Shown: positions 36,401 through 46,620 of the stretch, one piece after another
Layout: every line of letters starts with the position of its first letter
Numbering within the stretch: position 1 is the stretch's first letter
DNA from: Volvox africanus
Taxonomy: Eukaryota > Chlorophyta > Chlorophyceae > Chlamydomonadales > Volvocaceae
Assembly (NCBI GenBank): GCA_030268105.1
Contig: BSDZ01000021.1
Coordinates: 1,984,001 to 2,048,000, forward strand
Direction of reading: 5' to 3'
Length of the DNA stretch: 64,000 nucleotides
Position numbers and translations under genes: made by a program
Notes under the pieces: model-generated
Databases searched by the model: none
Told to the model about the DNA's origin: nothing
Seen by the model: only the letters and a program-made list of their open reading frames with translations

Positions 36401-38877
36401 AAGCGCACGGGAAGCGTCTATACCACCAGACGAAGGGATGACGAACCAACGTGGGGTTTCCATGTCTGCGTTTGCGTATGTGTACTGACTTTCCTCGTTA
36501 ACTTAACTGTCGTGTGTGCCGTCGTCTAATGCCCTTCCCCAAATTTCAACCTTCTTTGCTCTGTTCGTACCATCTCTTCAATGTCTCGTCTTTTCGATTA
36601 CTTTAACCTTCACGCAGTGTTTACTAACCCGGCGGCCTTTCCCCTCTCCCTCTCCCTTTGCGTAGTTGCTCCTCCGCGGTCTGACCCACCCGCTGACGGT
36701 GGCCCCAACCTTGCACCTATTAGCTGCTTTAGGCGAGGCCTTGGCGCAGCAAGCGCAGGCGCTGCTGGTAAGAACGGGCCCCTCGCATCCCCACCATCAG
36801 CCCAATCATCACCGGCGCGCTCTACCCTACTCGCATCATCACCCGCCGCATTTGCTGCTGGGCGGCTCCGCAGCGAGCAGCTCCGGGGGCGGGGGGATAG
36901 GAGGTGGCTGGGGATCCGGAGGGGCTGGCGGCGCCGGCTACACTAACCACTTGGGGCATCAACTGCAAGTAAGCACGTGCTGGGTGGGTGGTTGGATGGG
37001 TTGCTGGACGCATGAGAATTTATTATCTTGTAGTTGTATGCAGTTCGATCGTGTCTCAGTGCGCCCTGGAACATGGAATTCGTGTTCTGTTTAGCTGTAG
37101 GACATAGCCGCGTGGCATGTGGTGAAATGATGCCGGGTTTGATTAGCGAGTAACTATTCAGAGTCCACGCCCCTAACGCTTATCCGTTGTGTTTTAACCC
37201 CCGTAACATGTTAAATCGCTGCACCCGACTTAACCACCTCTATTTAGTGCTCTTTGTTGATGCACGGCTGATGCTCCTCTTCACTGGAACTCCCACCGCA
37301 CTGGCGTGCAGTTACCTGGCCTAGCCGCAGGCCATGACGCGGACGGTATAGACGACTCTCTGCTGGACGGGGGTACTGCCAGCCGCACCGCCAGTGGCGT
37401 TGGCGTTGGACTTGGCCGGATCGCACTTGTTCCTCACAGCGACTCCCTCCGCAAACATCGAGCGCTTAAATTAGATTCTTTCCAAACGCTCCTTGGTTCG
37501 TGCCGCGGCCAGCTCTTCGTGTCGCTGATGGGCCTCCTGCCCCTCATGTTATCACTGCACGGCACCGCCGGCATCACCGCTGCTAGCGGCGGCAGTGGTG
37601 GTGGTGGCGGCGGCGGCTCCGCTGCCGCCTCATCCGAGGACTTCCCGCAGTTGCAGCAGCAGCAGCACAGCCGCGCAGTGCGCAGTGTTGCCGCGGCTGC
37701 ATCGGCATCAGGGGCGGCGGGGGTGGTTGGTGCCGCAGCTGCCAGCAGTAGTGTTGACCCCGCAGAGCTAAATGAGGGCATCCATAGGGCAGTTGCGGCG
37801 TTGGGCCGAGCGGCGGCGGTATTGGGCATGGGCCCCGAGCTGGGCGCACATTTACAAGTGCTGAGCTCACCGCAGGTGCGTGGGCTGCAGAGAAAGTCAT
37901 GCGGTTGTGCCGTAGTGTGGGTTAACGTAATGGCAGAAAGCATTTCCCGGTACGCTCAGAGCAGAATTTATCCCTTATGGGTTTCGTCCGAGTTATATAC
38001 AGATCTCAGCACACAGGCCGGGCGCAGAAGCCTCGTACCCAAGCTTGACTATTCCATCTAAACCATCAACACTTTATAGTTCCAACTGCCTTCATCTGTC
38101 GCTGCGATTAGATGTCGCTTGCCGCCCACTCAGACCTAACTTAACTTATGTTGCAACTATTTCGATTGCATGTCCGCATCGCTGCAGCTGTCGTTCGACC
38201 CCTACTTGCTCGAGTCGACTATCACCCAGCTGCTGACCTTGCTCAGCCGGGCGCTGTTTCCTCGCTACGCATGCTGGTTCTTACACCATATGGCCGACCT
38301 ACTATTTGGCGGAACTGCTGCCAACTGGGCATCGGCAGCGGCGGGCTCCACAGCTGCCAGTGCATCTTGCGGTCCTGGCGGCAGCGGCTTTGCCGCAGCT
38401 TCAGGGGCTACTTCTGCTGCAGTCGCCGCAGGAGGTACCGTAGGGGGCAGTGCCATGCCGCCTGGGCCTCGACAGGTCCGCGCCGCGCTACTATTGCTAC
38501 GTTGTTTGTTCCGGGTGGATGGGATCCGGCTGGGCCCAGCGGCTGCCCTGCTAGTGGCCGATGGTACCCTCCTACAGCCGGTGGTAGCCCTGACCACGGG
38601 CCCAATGAGCGCAATGGCAATGGAGACGTTGACGGCCGCTTTGCAGCTCAGTCAGGACGAGCAGTTCCAGCGGGATCTGCAGGAAGGTGCGGCGCGAACT
38701 CTGCAGTACGAACAGCAGCAGCAGCACGCGGCACCGGCGGCGTCGCGGACACTGTTCCCCCCGCCAACGCCAGTGGCAGCGGCGTTGAAGAAGGTAGTGG
38801 ACACGCTTGGCTCAAGCCTGCGGCGCCGCAATAAGCACATGAAGCTTCTGCCGTTCCTTGGAGTATACAACGACTAA
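16910..38877 (+). CDS. FRY: Furry / MOR2-PAG1 / Tao3 family cell-morphogenesis protein
   Basis: Giant HEAT-like scaffold of the NDR-kinase (RAM/MEN-like) pathway, which controls polarity and morphogenesis in yeast (Tao3), animals (Furry) and plants (PAG1). At least 43 exons encode about 2,820 residues, between plant PAG1 (about 2,150) and animal Furry (about 3,000). Recognisable blocks in order: [22 protein letters not shown] and [18 protein letters not shown] (N-terminal MOR2-PAG1 domain), [102 protein letters not shown] and [20 protein letters not shown]. These match Furry/PAG1 in the same order. Gly/Ser/Ala-rich insertions separate several blocks. The start at 16910 ([14 protein letters not shown]) aligns with the PAG1 N-terminus. 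All exon phases chain except exon 21 to 22. Exon coordinates are given in the three exon-map entries. Confidence 0.93.
24532..30292 (+). other. FRY: Furry gene, exon map 17-30
   Basis: Exons: 24532-24765, 25003-25611, 25879-26083, 26404-26493, 26820-26937, 27256-27457, 27596-27737, 27914-28216, 28540-28652, 28811-28907, 29096-29191, 29527-29661, 29831-29926 and 30157-30292. The 609-nt exon 18 carries an insertion rich in Ser, Gly and Pro before [16 protein letters not shown]. Exon 21 ends in phase 2 while exon 22 needs phase 1, so a small exon between 26938 and 27255, or an alternative pair of sites, is missing from this model. Exon 24 uses a GTCCGT donor. Confidence 0.8.
30483..38877 (+). 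other. FRY: Furry gene, exon map 31-43
   Basis: Exons: 30483-30657, 31243-31392, 31868-32030, 32230-32530, 32829-33165, 33503-33700, 34134-34295, 34656-35148, 35526-35808, 36211-36299, 36666-36968, 37312-37875 and 38188-38877 (TAA at 38875-38877). Exon 38 opens with a poly-Ala run before the conserved block. Exon 41 contains an internal in-phase GTAAG donor at 36768, so a shorter splice form is possible. Exons 35, 36, 42 and 43 carry Gly/Ser/Ala/Gln-rich insertions. The exon-39 donor lies in a GT microsatellite. Confidence 0.85.
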
Positions 38878-40187
38878 TGATGGTTATTCAGGTCCCTGGC
38901 CCATTATTTGTACCAGAGGCCGTTGCTTGTGGGGACAGTATCAATTATAGGATATCAGTTATAGCCCATGGAAGGTGGTTCCACCTAAATGCATTTTGCT
39001 GTGTTCCAGATGAACGTCTAGTTGCCGATATCAATGTGGGCGCAGTGGTCATAAGATGGGAGGAGGTGGATGGATATCGTGAACACCTTCAACTGTTTCG
39101 TGTGGAGCCCGTGAATGTACAAAGCCTTGCAGTGGGCAAGCGCGGGGTATTATCTCTGTTGTGAGCTAAACTTGACGACGGCATTTTCCTGCTGGAATGC
39201 CAAGCCAAGGGGTTAAAGGTGTTACTAAGACTTCTTATCCTTCGTTCATATCACGGACATGCGTTCTTGCTGTTGCTACTTCTGTTGCTGCTGTTTGACG
39301 TTCGCTGGTGATAAGCATGAGGGATAAAGTGGTCGCCTTTCAACCTTGAACGTTACTCGTCCTTTTGTGAATGGGTCAAGTCTTTGCCACCGTCGAGGTG
39401 GTTTTAGGGCTAAGCCTAGAACTTGTGCGCACTGTGGGCTGTCGATACTCCAGCAGTCAGGATGTAGTCTAGAAGTAGGGAAATCAGATTGGGTTGGTGA
39501 TTATGAAGCGGCCATCGACATGATAGCGGGAATCAAATTAAGGATTAGGTGCCGACCCATAAGTGTGGAGGACCTTCGGACTGGTCGATGAGGTCCTAGT
39601 TCTAGGGATTGTCCAAATAATTGATGCTGTCTACCCCTAAGTGTTTTTTCTGGGACATTGGGTGCTAGTGACGGGGTATTGGTGTGCTTCCTCTGGTGCG
39701 GAGGGATCCAAGCACAACATTGAGCGCAGTCGTGATGAGGCAGACAGTGAGATGAATGACGACGTAACGGGGAACTTCAGCTTGGTAAGTGTTCAGGTGG
39801 GAGGTTCGGATAGCATGAGCGCCAGTTGAAGCAGCCAAAGAGGGAATCCGGTACCTGGTCAGTACCACTGACCGACGTCCAGGATCAACGACTCAAAGAG
39901 GACGGGCAGAAGCGCACGATGCAGAGCTCCATTGAAAGAGCTTGCGTTAGTCACTAGGATAAGGTTTCGTAGACGTGTCTGAGAATGAGGGGCCCGTGGG
40001 ACCAAAGCTTACTGGTTATGTGTTGTGGCTATGCATGATGTGTGTTGGGGGCAAGTTGCATTTTTCCTCTGACCCTCGTTGTCGGTATGTTTCGCCGCCT
40101 TAGTTACGATAGAAGATTGGCGTGCAAGGCGGGTCCCGCAGCCTGAAGAGCGGCTCTAGCTGGATGTATGGCGACTGTTATCAGCCC

Positions 40188-40192
40188 TGTAA
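40188..40192 (+). terminator. Candidate TGTAA poly(A) signal of the Furry gene
   Basis: First TGTAA that I find after the Furry stop codon, about 1.3 kb downstream. A 3' UTR of this length is common for large genes in volvocine algae. A second copy lies near 40576. Confidence 0.3.
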
Positions 40193-41165
40193 TGATTACG
40201 AGCTAACCGATTAGTAAAAACTAAGCGTATCGGTTTTATGAGCTTGCGAAAAAACCAAGGTTTTCTGCAATATACGGAGGACGAGCGTCCTTGGCACTGG
40301 AGCCGGGCGGCTCCTGTTAGGATGCCGTGACGTAAGTATTTGTACTTCGGAGTGGCTTATGTAGCGCTACAGGCCATGCTGGCTTTGGACGTTCTATTGT
40401 TTTGCCGCGGTTGCCTTTCATAGCTGTCCATTGTCGGCGCGTCCTTGCCCTCTTCGTCAACCCATAGTTCATTATCGCCCTGGTTAGGCTCTAGCGTGTA
40501 ACGTAGTATTTGAAGAGAACGCAAAGGCAAATTATCATAACCATGTACCAACTTTCCTCAGTAGGAAAGCCTATCATGTAAAGGGACGGATGGTCACTTC
40601 GCCGTGTACAAAAGTAAAGCACATGGTGATTTCGCGATGTCTGCTATTTACAGCATCTTTGGGAGATCCAGAAGTTGTGCCCGGAATTTTTATGGATGCG
40701 TCATCAGAACACAACGATGATGGATTTGGCGTGAGTAAGGATACTATTAGTGCATGCAGCTTGGCGAGATCTCTGAGCCTGTTTTACTGCTCCAAACGAA
40801 ATGCTGTCCCAACGTTACTCATTTCTTCGTTTATATGTGAGGCTTTGAGTTGTTAACTCGAAGCCTACCGAAAATCATTTTAATATTGTTTTCATTAGTT
40901 TGTAGCTTACAGCCATGGTTGTTGCCTTTATGCTTTCGTGCCGTCCAGAGTTGACGTCTACATCTGGTGACCGTTGCGTATGTGACTGATGCCGAAGATT
41001 TTTTTACATATCCTAAACGCCACTAATTATCAACATTTTTATGTCAAGTAGTTGTTCTATCTTCGAGTCTTTGGCACACTCCTTGCAAATATAAGCAGTT
41101 ACTCGCCCAAACTAGCCGCTCCTGCCCAGCGCCCCTGAGACGTGGTCATTCGTTGCGTAGCCATC

Positions 41166-41188
41166 AGTCATGAGTCATGAGTCATGAG
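41166..41188. repeat. AGTCATG heptamer tandem repeat containing two TGAGTCA sites
   Basis: Three full heptamer copies plus AG. The repeat creates two adjacent TGAGTCA palindrome-like sites, the core recognised by AP-1/GCN4-type bZIP factors. Function is unknown and no gene start is nearby. Confidence 0.6.
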
Positions 41189-42649
41189 CCTTCGTTTTTT
41201 GCCCATTTTTCAAGTAACCAAGACTTCACACTGACTTCATGGTGACCAGGTCGGCAGTACCACGGGCGCATAATGAGCTCCCAGCTCCTTTCCTCCATTC
41301 ATGCCCCAATCCCCACCGTCCGTCGAAATCGCTTGGCAGCTCGCAGGTGCGAAACTAAGACTAAGGAATCCCTTGTTACGTCCGTGAAAGCCTTAATCAA
41401 AGGGACCTCAAACGTCTGTAAGCGGATGTTCGAAAGCACCTTGCTATGAGTTCCAATACTCATGCCACTAAGGTTATCCCGGCTGGTCAATCTGCTGGCT
41501 ATCGCGCCCTTACGATAACTCCTCGGCCTCGGCCGATATGCCCATACCCGAAGGTAACTTGAATGTCTGCCGTTGCTTGGACGCTTGCCATCCTTGACCT
41601 GCGGTACAGCAAACATCAGATCCTTCCTTCTGTAGCTGACATTGGAATGTGCACGACAGGACAAGCAGATGCGATGCCATTTTTGCCCCAGCACCGCTGC
41701 TTCCAAGGAAATAACTACCTTCAAACACGTCATCGCTGTCCCAACCCTACGCTACCGTCAGCACCTCTTGGGTTCGTCCCTTTGCCGGCATCCCTAGGAA
41801 TGGGGATTTTAGTGGATGGAATTCAATCTGTTGAAAACGTTCTCCTGAACACTTCGTGGAAGGTATGTTCTGTAAGGCTTTTACGTTGCTTCTTTAAGAT
41901 TTTCCAGCGTTCGATGTACAGTACAGTCCCGGCAGCCGTTTAGGAATATCGGTATCCATTGGCCTCCTTACAACCATGGCAACGCGTGGCAACGTTATTC
42001 TGAGCTGCACCACAGTTGCTAGAAGCGTTGTGACAGACAATGTGCTCTCCGGGCAGTAGAGGGGCACACAACTCCTTTATGAGCTAGGATGAACTTTGGA
42101 CATTCACCAGCTCTCTCCAGCATGTACTGGGGGCCGCTGTAAAACGGTCGGTACGCGTTGAGCCTCGCAAGGTGCACCCAAGAGCAAAGTAATAAGGTAT
42201 GTAGGAAGACAGTCCTACGTCTGGCTAAACTTCCTCGGGTAACCGTTCACACAACAACGGGAAAAATGCGAACTCCTGCCCGAAGCTGGGCTTTGCCCGC
42301 AACAGGCGAATACCCTGCCAAGTAAGAAGATAATGTAAATTGGAGATTTGAATAAAGATTCCTGAGCGCTGCCTGGGTTTGGGCGTATGCTAGAGCGCCG
42401 ACTGTCTGGGAGCCCAACGCATCGTAACAGACTTACCCTACCTGGCGCCAAAGCTAGAAGGCACTTAAATTTTATATGATGAACTCTTGCAAGTGCCATG
42501 CATGCAGACTTGATTGCATTACGGCCAACCTGCTGGATAGTTCGGTACACGCGTGGCTCTGGCGGACCGTGGGATTACCACTTTGGTTGGACAGGTTGAA
42601 TTTACAAATATATCAAGGTTGTTAGTGCGTCTGTTTTGATTTGTTTCCT

Positions 42650-42739
42650 TTTTTAAATAACCAGCGATTATGCCCAATAAAAAGAACAGTATAGGGGGGG
42701 ATAATAGATTCTCTACGAAAAAAGACAACAATTCCATCA
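42650..42739 (-). pseudogene. SbtA-like (Na+/bicarbonate transporter family) N-terminal fragment
   Basis: A minus-strand reading frame begins with MMELLSFFVENL, then LSPPILFFLLGIIAGYLKKE, and after that loses resemblance (ends about 42519). The SPPxLFFxLG pattern followed by a hydrophobic helix is how bacterial Sbt_1/DUF897-type sodium-dependent bicarbonate permeases begin. Only the first about 30 residues match, so at most this is a truncated copy. It lies in DNA much richer in A+T than its surroundings, and a homopolymer run (TTTAAAAAAGG) marks the point where similarity is lost. A chance hydrophobic ORF remains possible. Confidence 0.35.
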
Positions 42740-42893
42740 TGTGAAATATTTTTTAATGTTATTAATCGAATTCATTTAAATAGTATTAAAATATCTTTGC
42801 ATCTTATGAGTTAAACCTTTTGTCATAATTTTCCATCACGTAACCCTTCTTCCGGCAGCTAGAACGATTACCAGTTGCGAAGGCAAAATCTGA

Positions 42894-42919
42894 AAGATAT
42901 TTAAATTATTAAATATCTT
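42894..42919. repeat. Perfect 11-bp inverted repeat with 4-nt loop
   Basis: AAGATATTTAA, loop ATTA, TTAAATATCTT. The stem is perfect and the arms are almost pure A+T. It resembles organellar or bacterial 3'-end hairpins or a mini-transposon end, and lies in the AT-rich island beside the SbtA-like fragment. Confidence 0.8.
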
Positions 42920-43141
42920 GATGTTCCGGTACAGCACGTCCTTTGAGATAATGCATCTTTTTTGGTACAGGTACAACTTCATGTACCGGCAAAATCAGGT
43001 TACGCAATCGAGATGCGTCATGGCACCGAAATTGGAAGATAAAAGCTGCGGCAAACAGCCAAAATGTCCTAAATTTTCAATGACCTGAACTATTTGCGTG
43101 CCATCGCGCTCCCGAACGTTTGCTAACTGACCTCGGCGAAC

Positions 43142-43899
43142 ATGGCGGCGATCATCGCTTCTCGCACCCTGGCTCTGAGCCGCCCGTGCAAGTCTGAACG
43201 TCAGATCTCCAGGGCTACTTTCAAGGTGCGATATATTTGCGTCTTTGCGACTTCGCGGTTGACCGTCTCGCTGTCTTCTCGGTCTCAGCAATCGGAGGCG
43301 TGGATACCTGAAGTGCACGACTGCGGTGCATAATTCTCTTTCTGACAAGATGCATTTATTATGAATCACCCCTGATGATGGTGTGCAAGTGCAACCTGTT
43401 GACTTTCTGCACAAAACTTCGAAATTTCCAATCCATCGCCTTCACACGCACTACCTTGCAGGTTCAGGCGTACCAGGTAACGCTCAGGATGCCATCCGGC
43501 AAGACTCGCAGCTTGGAAGTTGCCCCGGACGAGGCGATTTTCGAGGCCATCGATCGGACTGACCTTGATCTGCCCTACCTGTGCCGCAGTGGTAGGTGTC
43601 GCTAGAAAGAAACAATATAATTAAAAATGTTATTTTAGTAGCCTTAATTCCATCAAGAGTTGTGGTTGTAATTCTCATTCGTGGTTTCCGTTTCTTTTCC
43701 CATCACGACAGGAACCTGCGGCACCTGTGCGGGCCGTGTGCAATCCGGTCAGGTGGAACAGATTGGCCAGCACATTCTGGACAACGACCAGGTCAAAGCC
43801 GGCTTCGTGCTCCTATGCTCCTCTTATCCTCGCTCGGACTGCACTATCCTTACCCACCAGGAGGAGCGCCTGCATTCCCATGAGTACGGCAAGCATTAA
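43142..43899 (+). CDS. Plant-type [2Fe-2S] ferredoxin, organelle targeted
   Basis: Three exons 43142-43225, 43462-43591 and 43712-43899 join in correct phase to give 133 residues. Residues 1-28 (MAAIIASRTLALSRPCKSER...) form a basic, hydroxylated transit peptide. The mature part shows the ferredoxin fold signature: LDLPYLCRSGTCGTC (C-X4-C-X2-C, split by intron 2 at the codon for the second Gly), then the fourth cysteine in AGFVLLC about 29 residues on. These four cysteines bind the cluster. The protein carries single electrons from photosystem I or FNR to acceptor enzymes. Compared with the main PetF type, the Cys-loop serines are replaced by Thr (TCGTC) and the tail is longer and basic (RLHSHEYGKH), so it is probably a minor isoform. 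Which FDX number applies cannot be decided here. Confidence 0.9.
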
Positions 43900-43929
43900 T
43901 GGCGCCGTTGGTACTTCAGCACTGAGGAT

Positions 43930-43934
43930 TGTAA
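43930..43934 (+). terminator. TGTAA motif 30 nt after the ferredoxin stop
   Basis: It could be the poly(A) signal, but it is unusually close to the stop codon. A second TGTAA directly after the GT microsatellite at 44371-44386 gives a more usual 3' UTR of about 490 nt. Confidence 0.3.
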
Positions 43935-44370
43935 ACTTTTAACTTTTGTACTGTGGGAATGTAGCGGGTTTGCAGATCTTGTTGCTGTCACGAGGTAGCT
44001 AAAGACGACGGTATTGCAGGGGTGGGCCATATGGCTTAATGTTGTGCAGAAAGTTTTGGTTACCATGTTGACCGGGGTTGCTGGGCTAGTCTCCAGTGGT
44101 GACGATTAAGACTCCAGGAGGGTATTCAAGCTGTGACCTTCAGACGGATATGATTAGATGCACCGTGCATGTACGCGGGTATGGAGCGTCCATCCGCAGG
44201 ATTGCGGGACGGCTTTCAAAAAACTAATCGTTTGTTTGTGCTTAGATTATCATGCGAATGGCGACACATTCTGCGAGCCTCGGTTAGCCTATATCTTGGA
44301 TCTCTGGTGCACATCTTGGATTTCCATGTTTGATGGCACTGGGACGCATTTTTCCCGCCCATTTACTGCA

Positions 44371-44386
44371 GTGTGTGTGTGTGTGT
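44371..44386. repeat. GT dinucleotide microsatellite, eight units
   Basis: (GT)8 lies in the probable ferredoxin 3' UTR and is immediately followed by AAAGG, creating TGTAA. Confidence 0.8.
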
Positions 44387-44399
44387 AAAGGAGAGGTCA

Positions 44400-45324
44400 A
44401 ATTGTCTTTATTTGCCTCCATTAAAGCTTGCGTCAACTGTCCAGCGTATGCTCCTTAAGCACAAATTACCGAACCGCCATTCCGTCACCACAGCTGTGGA
44501 ATTCGATCAGTTCTGCCACCATATTTACTAGGATTATGCACCGCTTCCTTTTCGCAGGCAAAGTTGGCAAACCCAACCAGGTCATGTTCCTGACCATTTA
44601 ATTTGACAAGCGTTTGAGGCCTGACACCATGGTCGTATTCCTATATCCTTCCGAAACAAGTAGCCCAAAGGGATGACGTCCCATCCAGCTTGGGCGGCCT
44701 TGATCACGCCACACACGTCGGGGCAGCGCCTGCGAATGGCTGTGTCAGGCACGCGAGCTGCAAGCCCTGCAGGAGCATGACTGGCATATGTGCTAGCCGG
44801 TCCCACTGTCACACCTCGTATTGATGCAATTAGTAGCCTTTAGTAGTCACCAGCGCCTTTGCGTATTCATGCCGTCGGTGAAGCACTGTAGTGGCGTCCA
44901 GGCCATCATGTCTGACTTGTTCAACTCCACCATGAAACTGTGCATGAACCTGTCTGGATGCTGATGCATAAAAGATGGACCGGGGTGAACTTGTTACTCA
45001 CGGTGCACGCTCACCAGCAAGGCAACACTCACCACTAGCAGGGCGTGGAACAATAAGACCAACAGCATGACTGATGAAATGTTCATCTGTTGAGAGCTCT
45101 CTTGTACCTGTACAGAAAATGTTTGATGATGCGCAGTCTTCATACTAAAGCCGGGGCATGTACCGCGCCCATGTCATCATAGTGATTGTTGCCATCATCG
45201 CAACCCCCCCACCCTCGACCACCAAAACGACATCTGCCACTACCACCAAACAACCATCTGCAACGATGTCACAGAAAAATCGCTAACAGATAAAAGTCAT
45301 CAGCACAAACATCGATCCTCAATG
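44400..45324. other. Gene-poor stretch upstream of the capsid pseudogene
   Basis: No intact ORF is recognised. Around 45168-45270 the plus strand can be read as a short hydrophobic run (IVIVAIIAT) followed by a Pro/Thr-rich stretch, then stops. Because it adjoins the viral capsid remnant, it may be further decayed viral DNA, but nothing identifies it. Confidence 0.35.
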
Positions 45325-46620
45325 ATGGACGGGGGTCTCATGCAACTCGTCATGTATGGCGCGCAGGATATCGACAGGAATTTACAGATCACATCCTTCC
45401 AAGGTGGTCTGCTGGTGCCACACTAAGTTTGCCATCGGCGCGGGCGACTTCAACAAGGGGGTAACCTGCACAATCGGTCACAGCAGCGACCTGATGTACT
45501 GCACCTGCGCAGGCTTCCACGAACTAGGTGCACCGCACCCTGATCAAGTCCGTGGAGCTGAAGTTGGGTAGCCAGCGTATTGACAAGCACCAGTGACTGG
45601 ATATCACCTAGGCTGAGCTAATGAAGATTGCGTGCCAACATCTGGGCCATACGCCAACATGGCGGTCAGCATCGTCACCCTGACCCAATCGCCTACATTG
45701 TCAGCACCAGAAGCGCCAAAGATAACATACGATGAGGTGCTTTAAATCATCCGGGAACTCTTTTGCCGCAACCCCGGCCTCATCCTGCCGCCCATCGCAC
45801 TGCAGTCTACGGGGCCAACATCAAAATCGAGTTCATTGACATGCGCAGCTGGTACCAGGCCGCCCTCGGGAGCCAGGACCCCCTCACCAACACCTGGAGG
45901 TGGACTAAAATCCACTCGACTGTTGTGCTTGGCCACCTCCAGAGCTGAATCACTTAGAAGGACACAATCGAGCGCCGCCGTTTGACACAGGTTTCATGAG
46001 AATACCTCATCGAGTATCATCGAGCAGGTGCAGCTCACGGGCAACGAGAGCACCCCCTACACTAACGAGAATGAAAAATCAACCACCTCACCAAGGATAC
46101 CATCTAGGTGATGCAATCCAATGACGCCTCCTGTGATCGCACCTTCAGCACCAGCGGCACCCAGAGGTAACTGCACGCCTTGTCATTCACCGCATCACAA
46201 GCAACCTTGCCAGCCGACAATGCCAAAGATGTGTAAATGTCCATGATGTACGGGGCCGCCAGAACCACGTGGCCAAGGTCACAGCTCATAGGCCACGAAT
46301 GCACCACTGGCCGTGAAGGCTGGTATTACAACCTAGTGCAGCCCCACCATCAGCAGGAGGACGTGCCATCCAAGGCCATCAACCTGTACTCGTTTAGCCT
46401 GCATCCCCATTGGCACCAGCTGTCTTGCATCTGCAATTTGAACTTGATCCACATTGATAATACGCAGCTCGCCATAAACCCTCACTGACAAGACTATCAA
46501 GGGAAACGGCTCTCTCCGCATCGCCTAGGTGCGCATTCACACCACCAACTACAACACGCTGCATATTGCGGCCTTGTGCACTCCATCAATAAGTACATGC
46601 ACCAAGATATGCCACATCCC
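45325..46620 (+). pseudogene. Decayed major capsid protein gene of a giant DNA virus (NCLDV)
   Basis: Translations in shifting plus frames follow the order of an NCLDV double-jelly-roll major capsid protein. The start is MDGGLMQLVMYGAQD (family start GGLMQLVAYGAQD). After a frameshift near 45400 comes HTKFAIGAGDFNKGVTCTI. Then LIKSVELKLGSQRIDKH is followed by a stop. Near 45765 CRNPGLILPPIALQ appears, then another frameshift and NIKIEFID. Near 46325 comes YYNLVQPHHQQ with INLYSFSLHPHWHQLS, and near 46530 RIHTTNYNTLHIA. About 1.3 kb matches the normal gene length (about 430-460 codons). Several frameshifts and stops make it non-functional. Such remnants mark endogenous giant viruses (phycodnavirus/mimivirus relatives) known in green algal genomes. 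Confidence 0.85.

Larger units (their letters stand above)
40600..43141. other. Long gene-poor stretch with an AT-rich island
   Basis: No exon chain or recognisable protein was found apart from the island at 42600-42990 listed separately. The longest ORF (minus 41299-41733, 144 codons) has no recognisable motif. A short AGTCATG tandem repeat occurs at 41166-41188. Confidence 0.5.

Noticed and set aside
38877..39164. 95-codon ORF directly after the Furry stop
   Set aside because: It overlaps the Furry 3' UTR, has no recognisable motif, no acceptor-donor context and no codon pattern like the neighbouring exons.
41299..41733. 144-codon minus ORF
   Set aside because: Basic, featureless translation without homology that I can name; the plus strand is equally open. 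Treated as chance.
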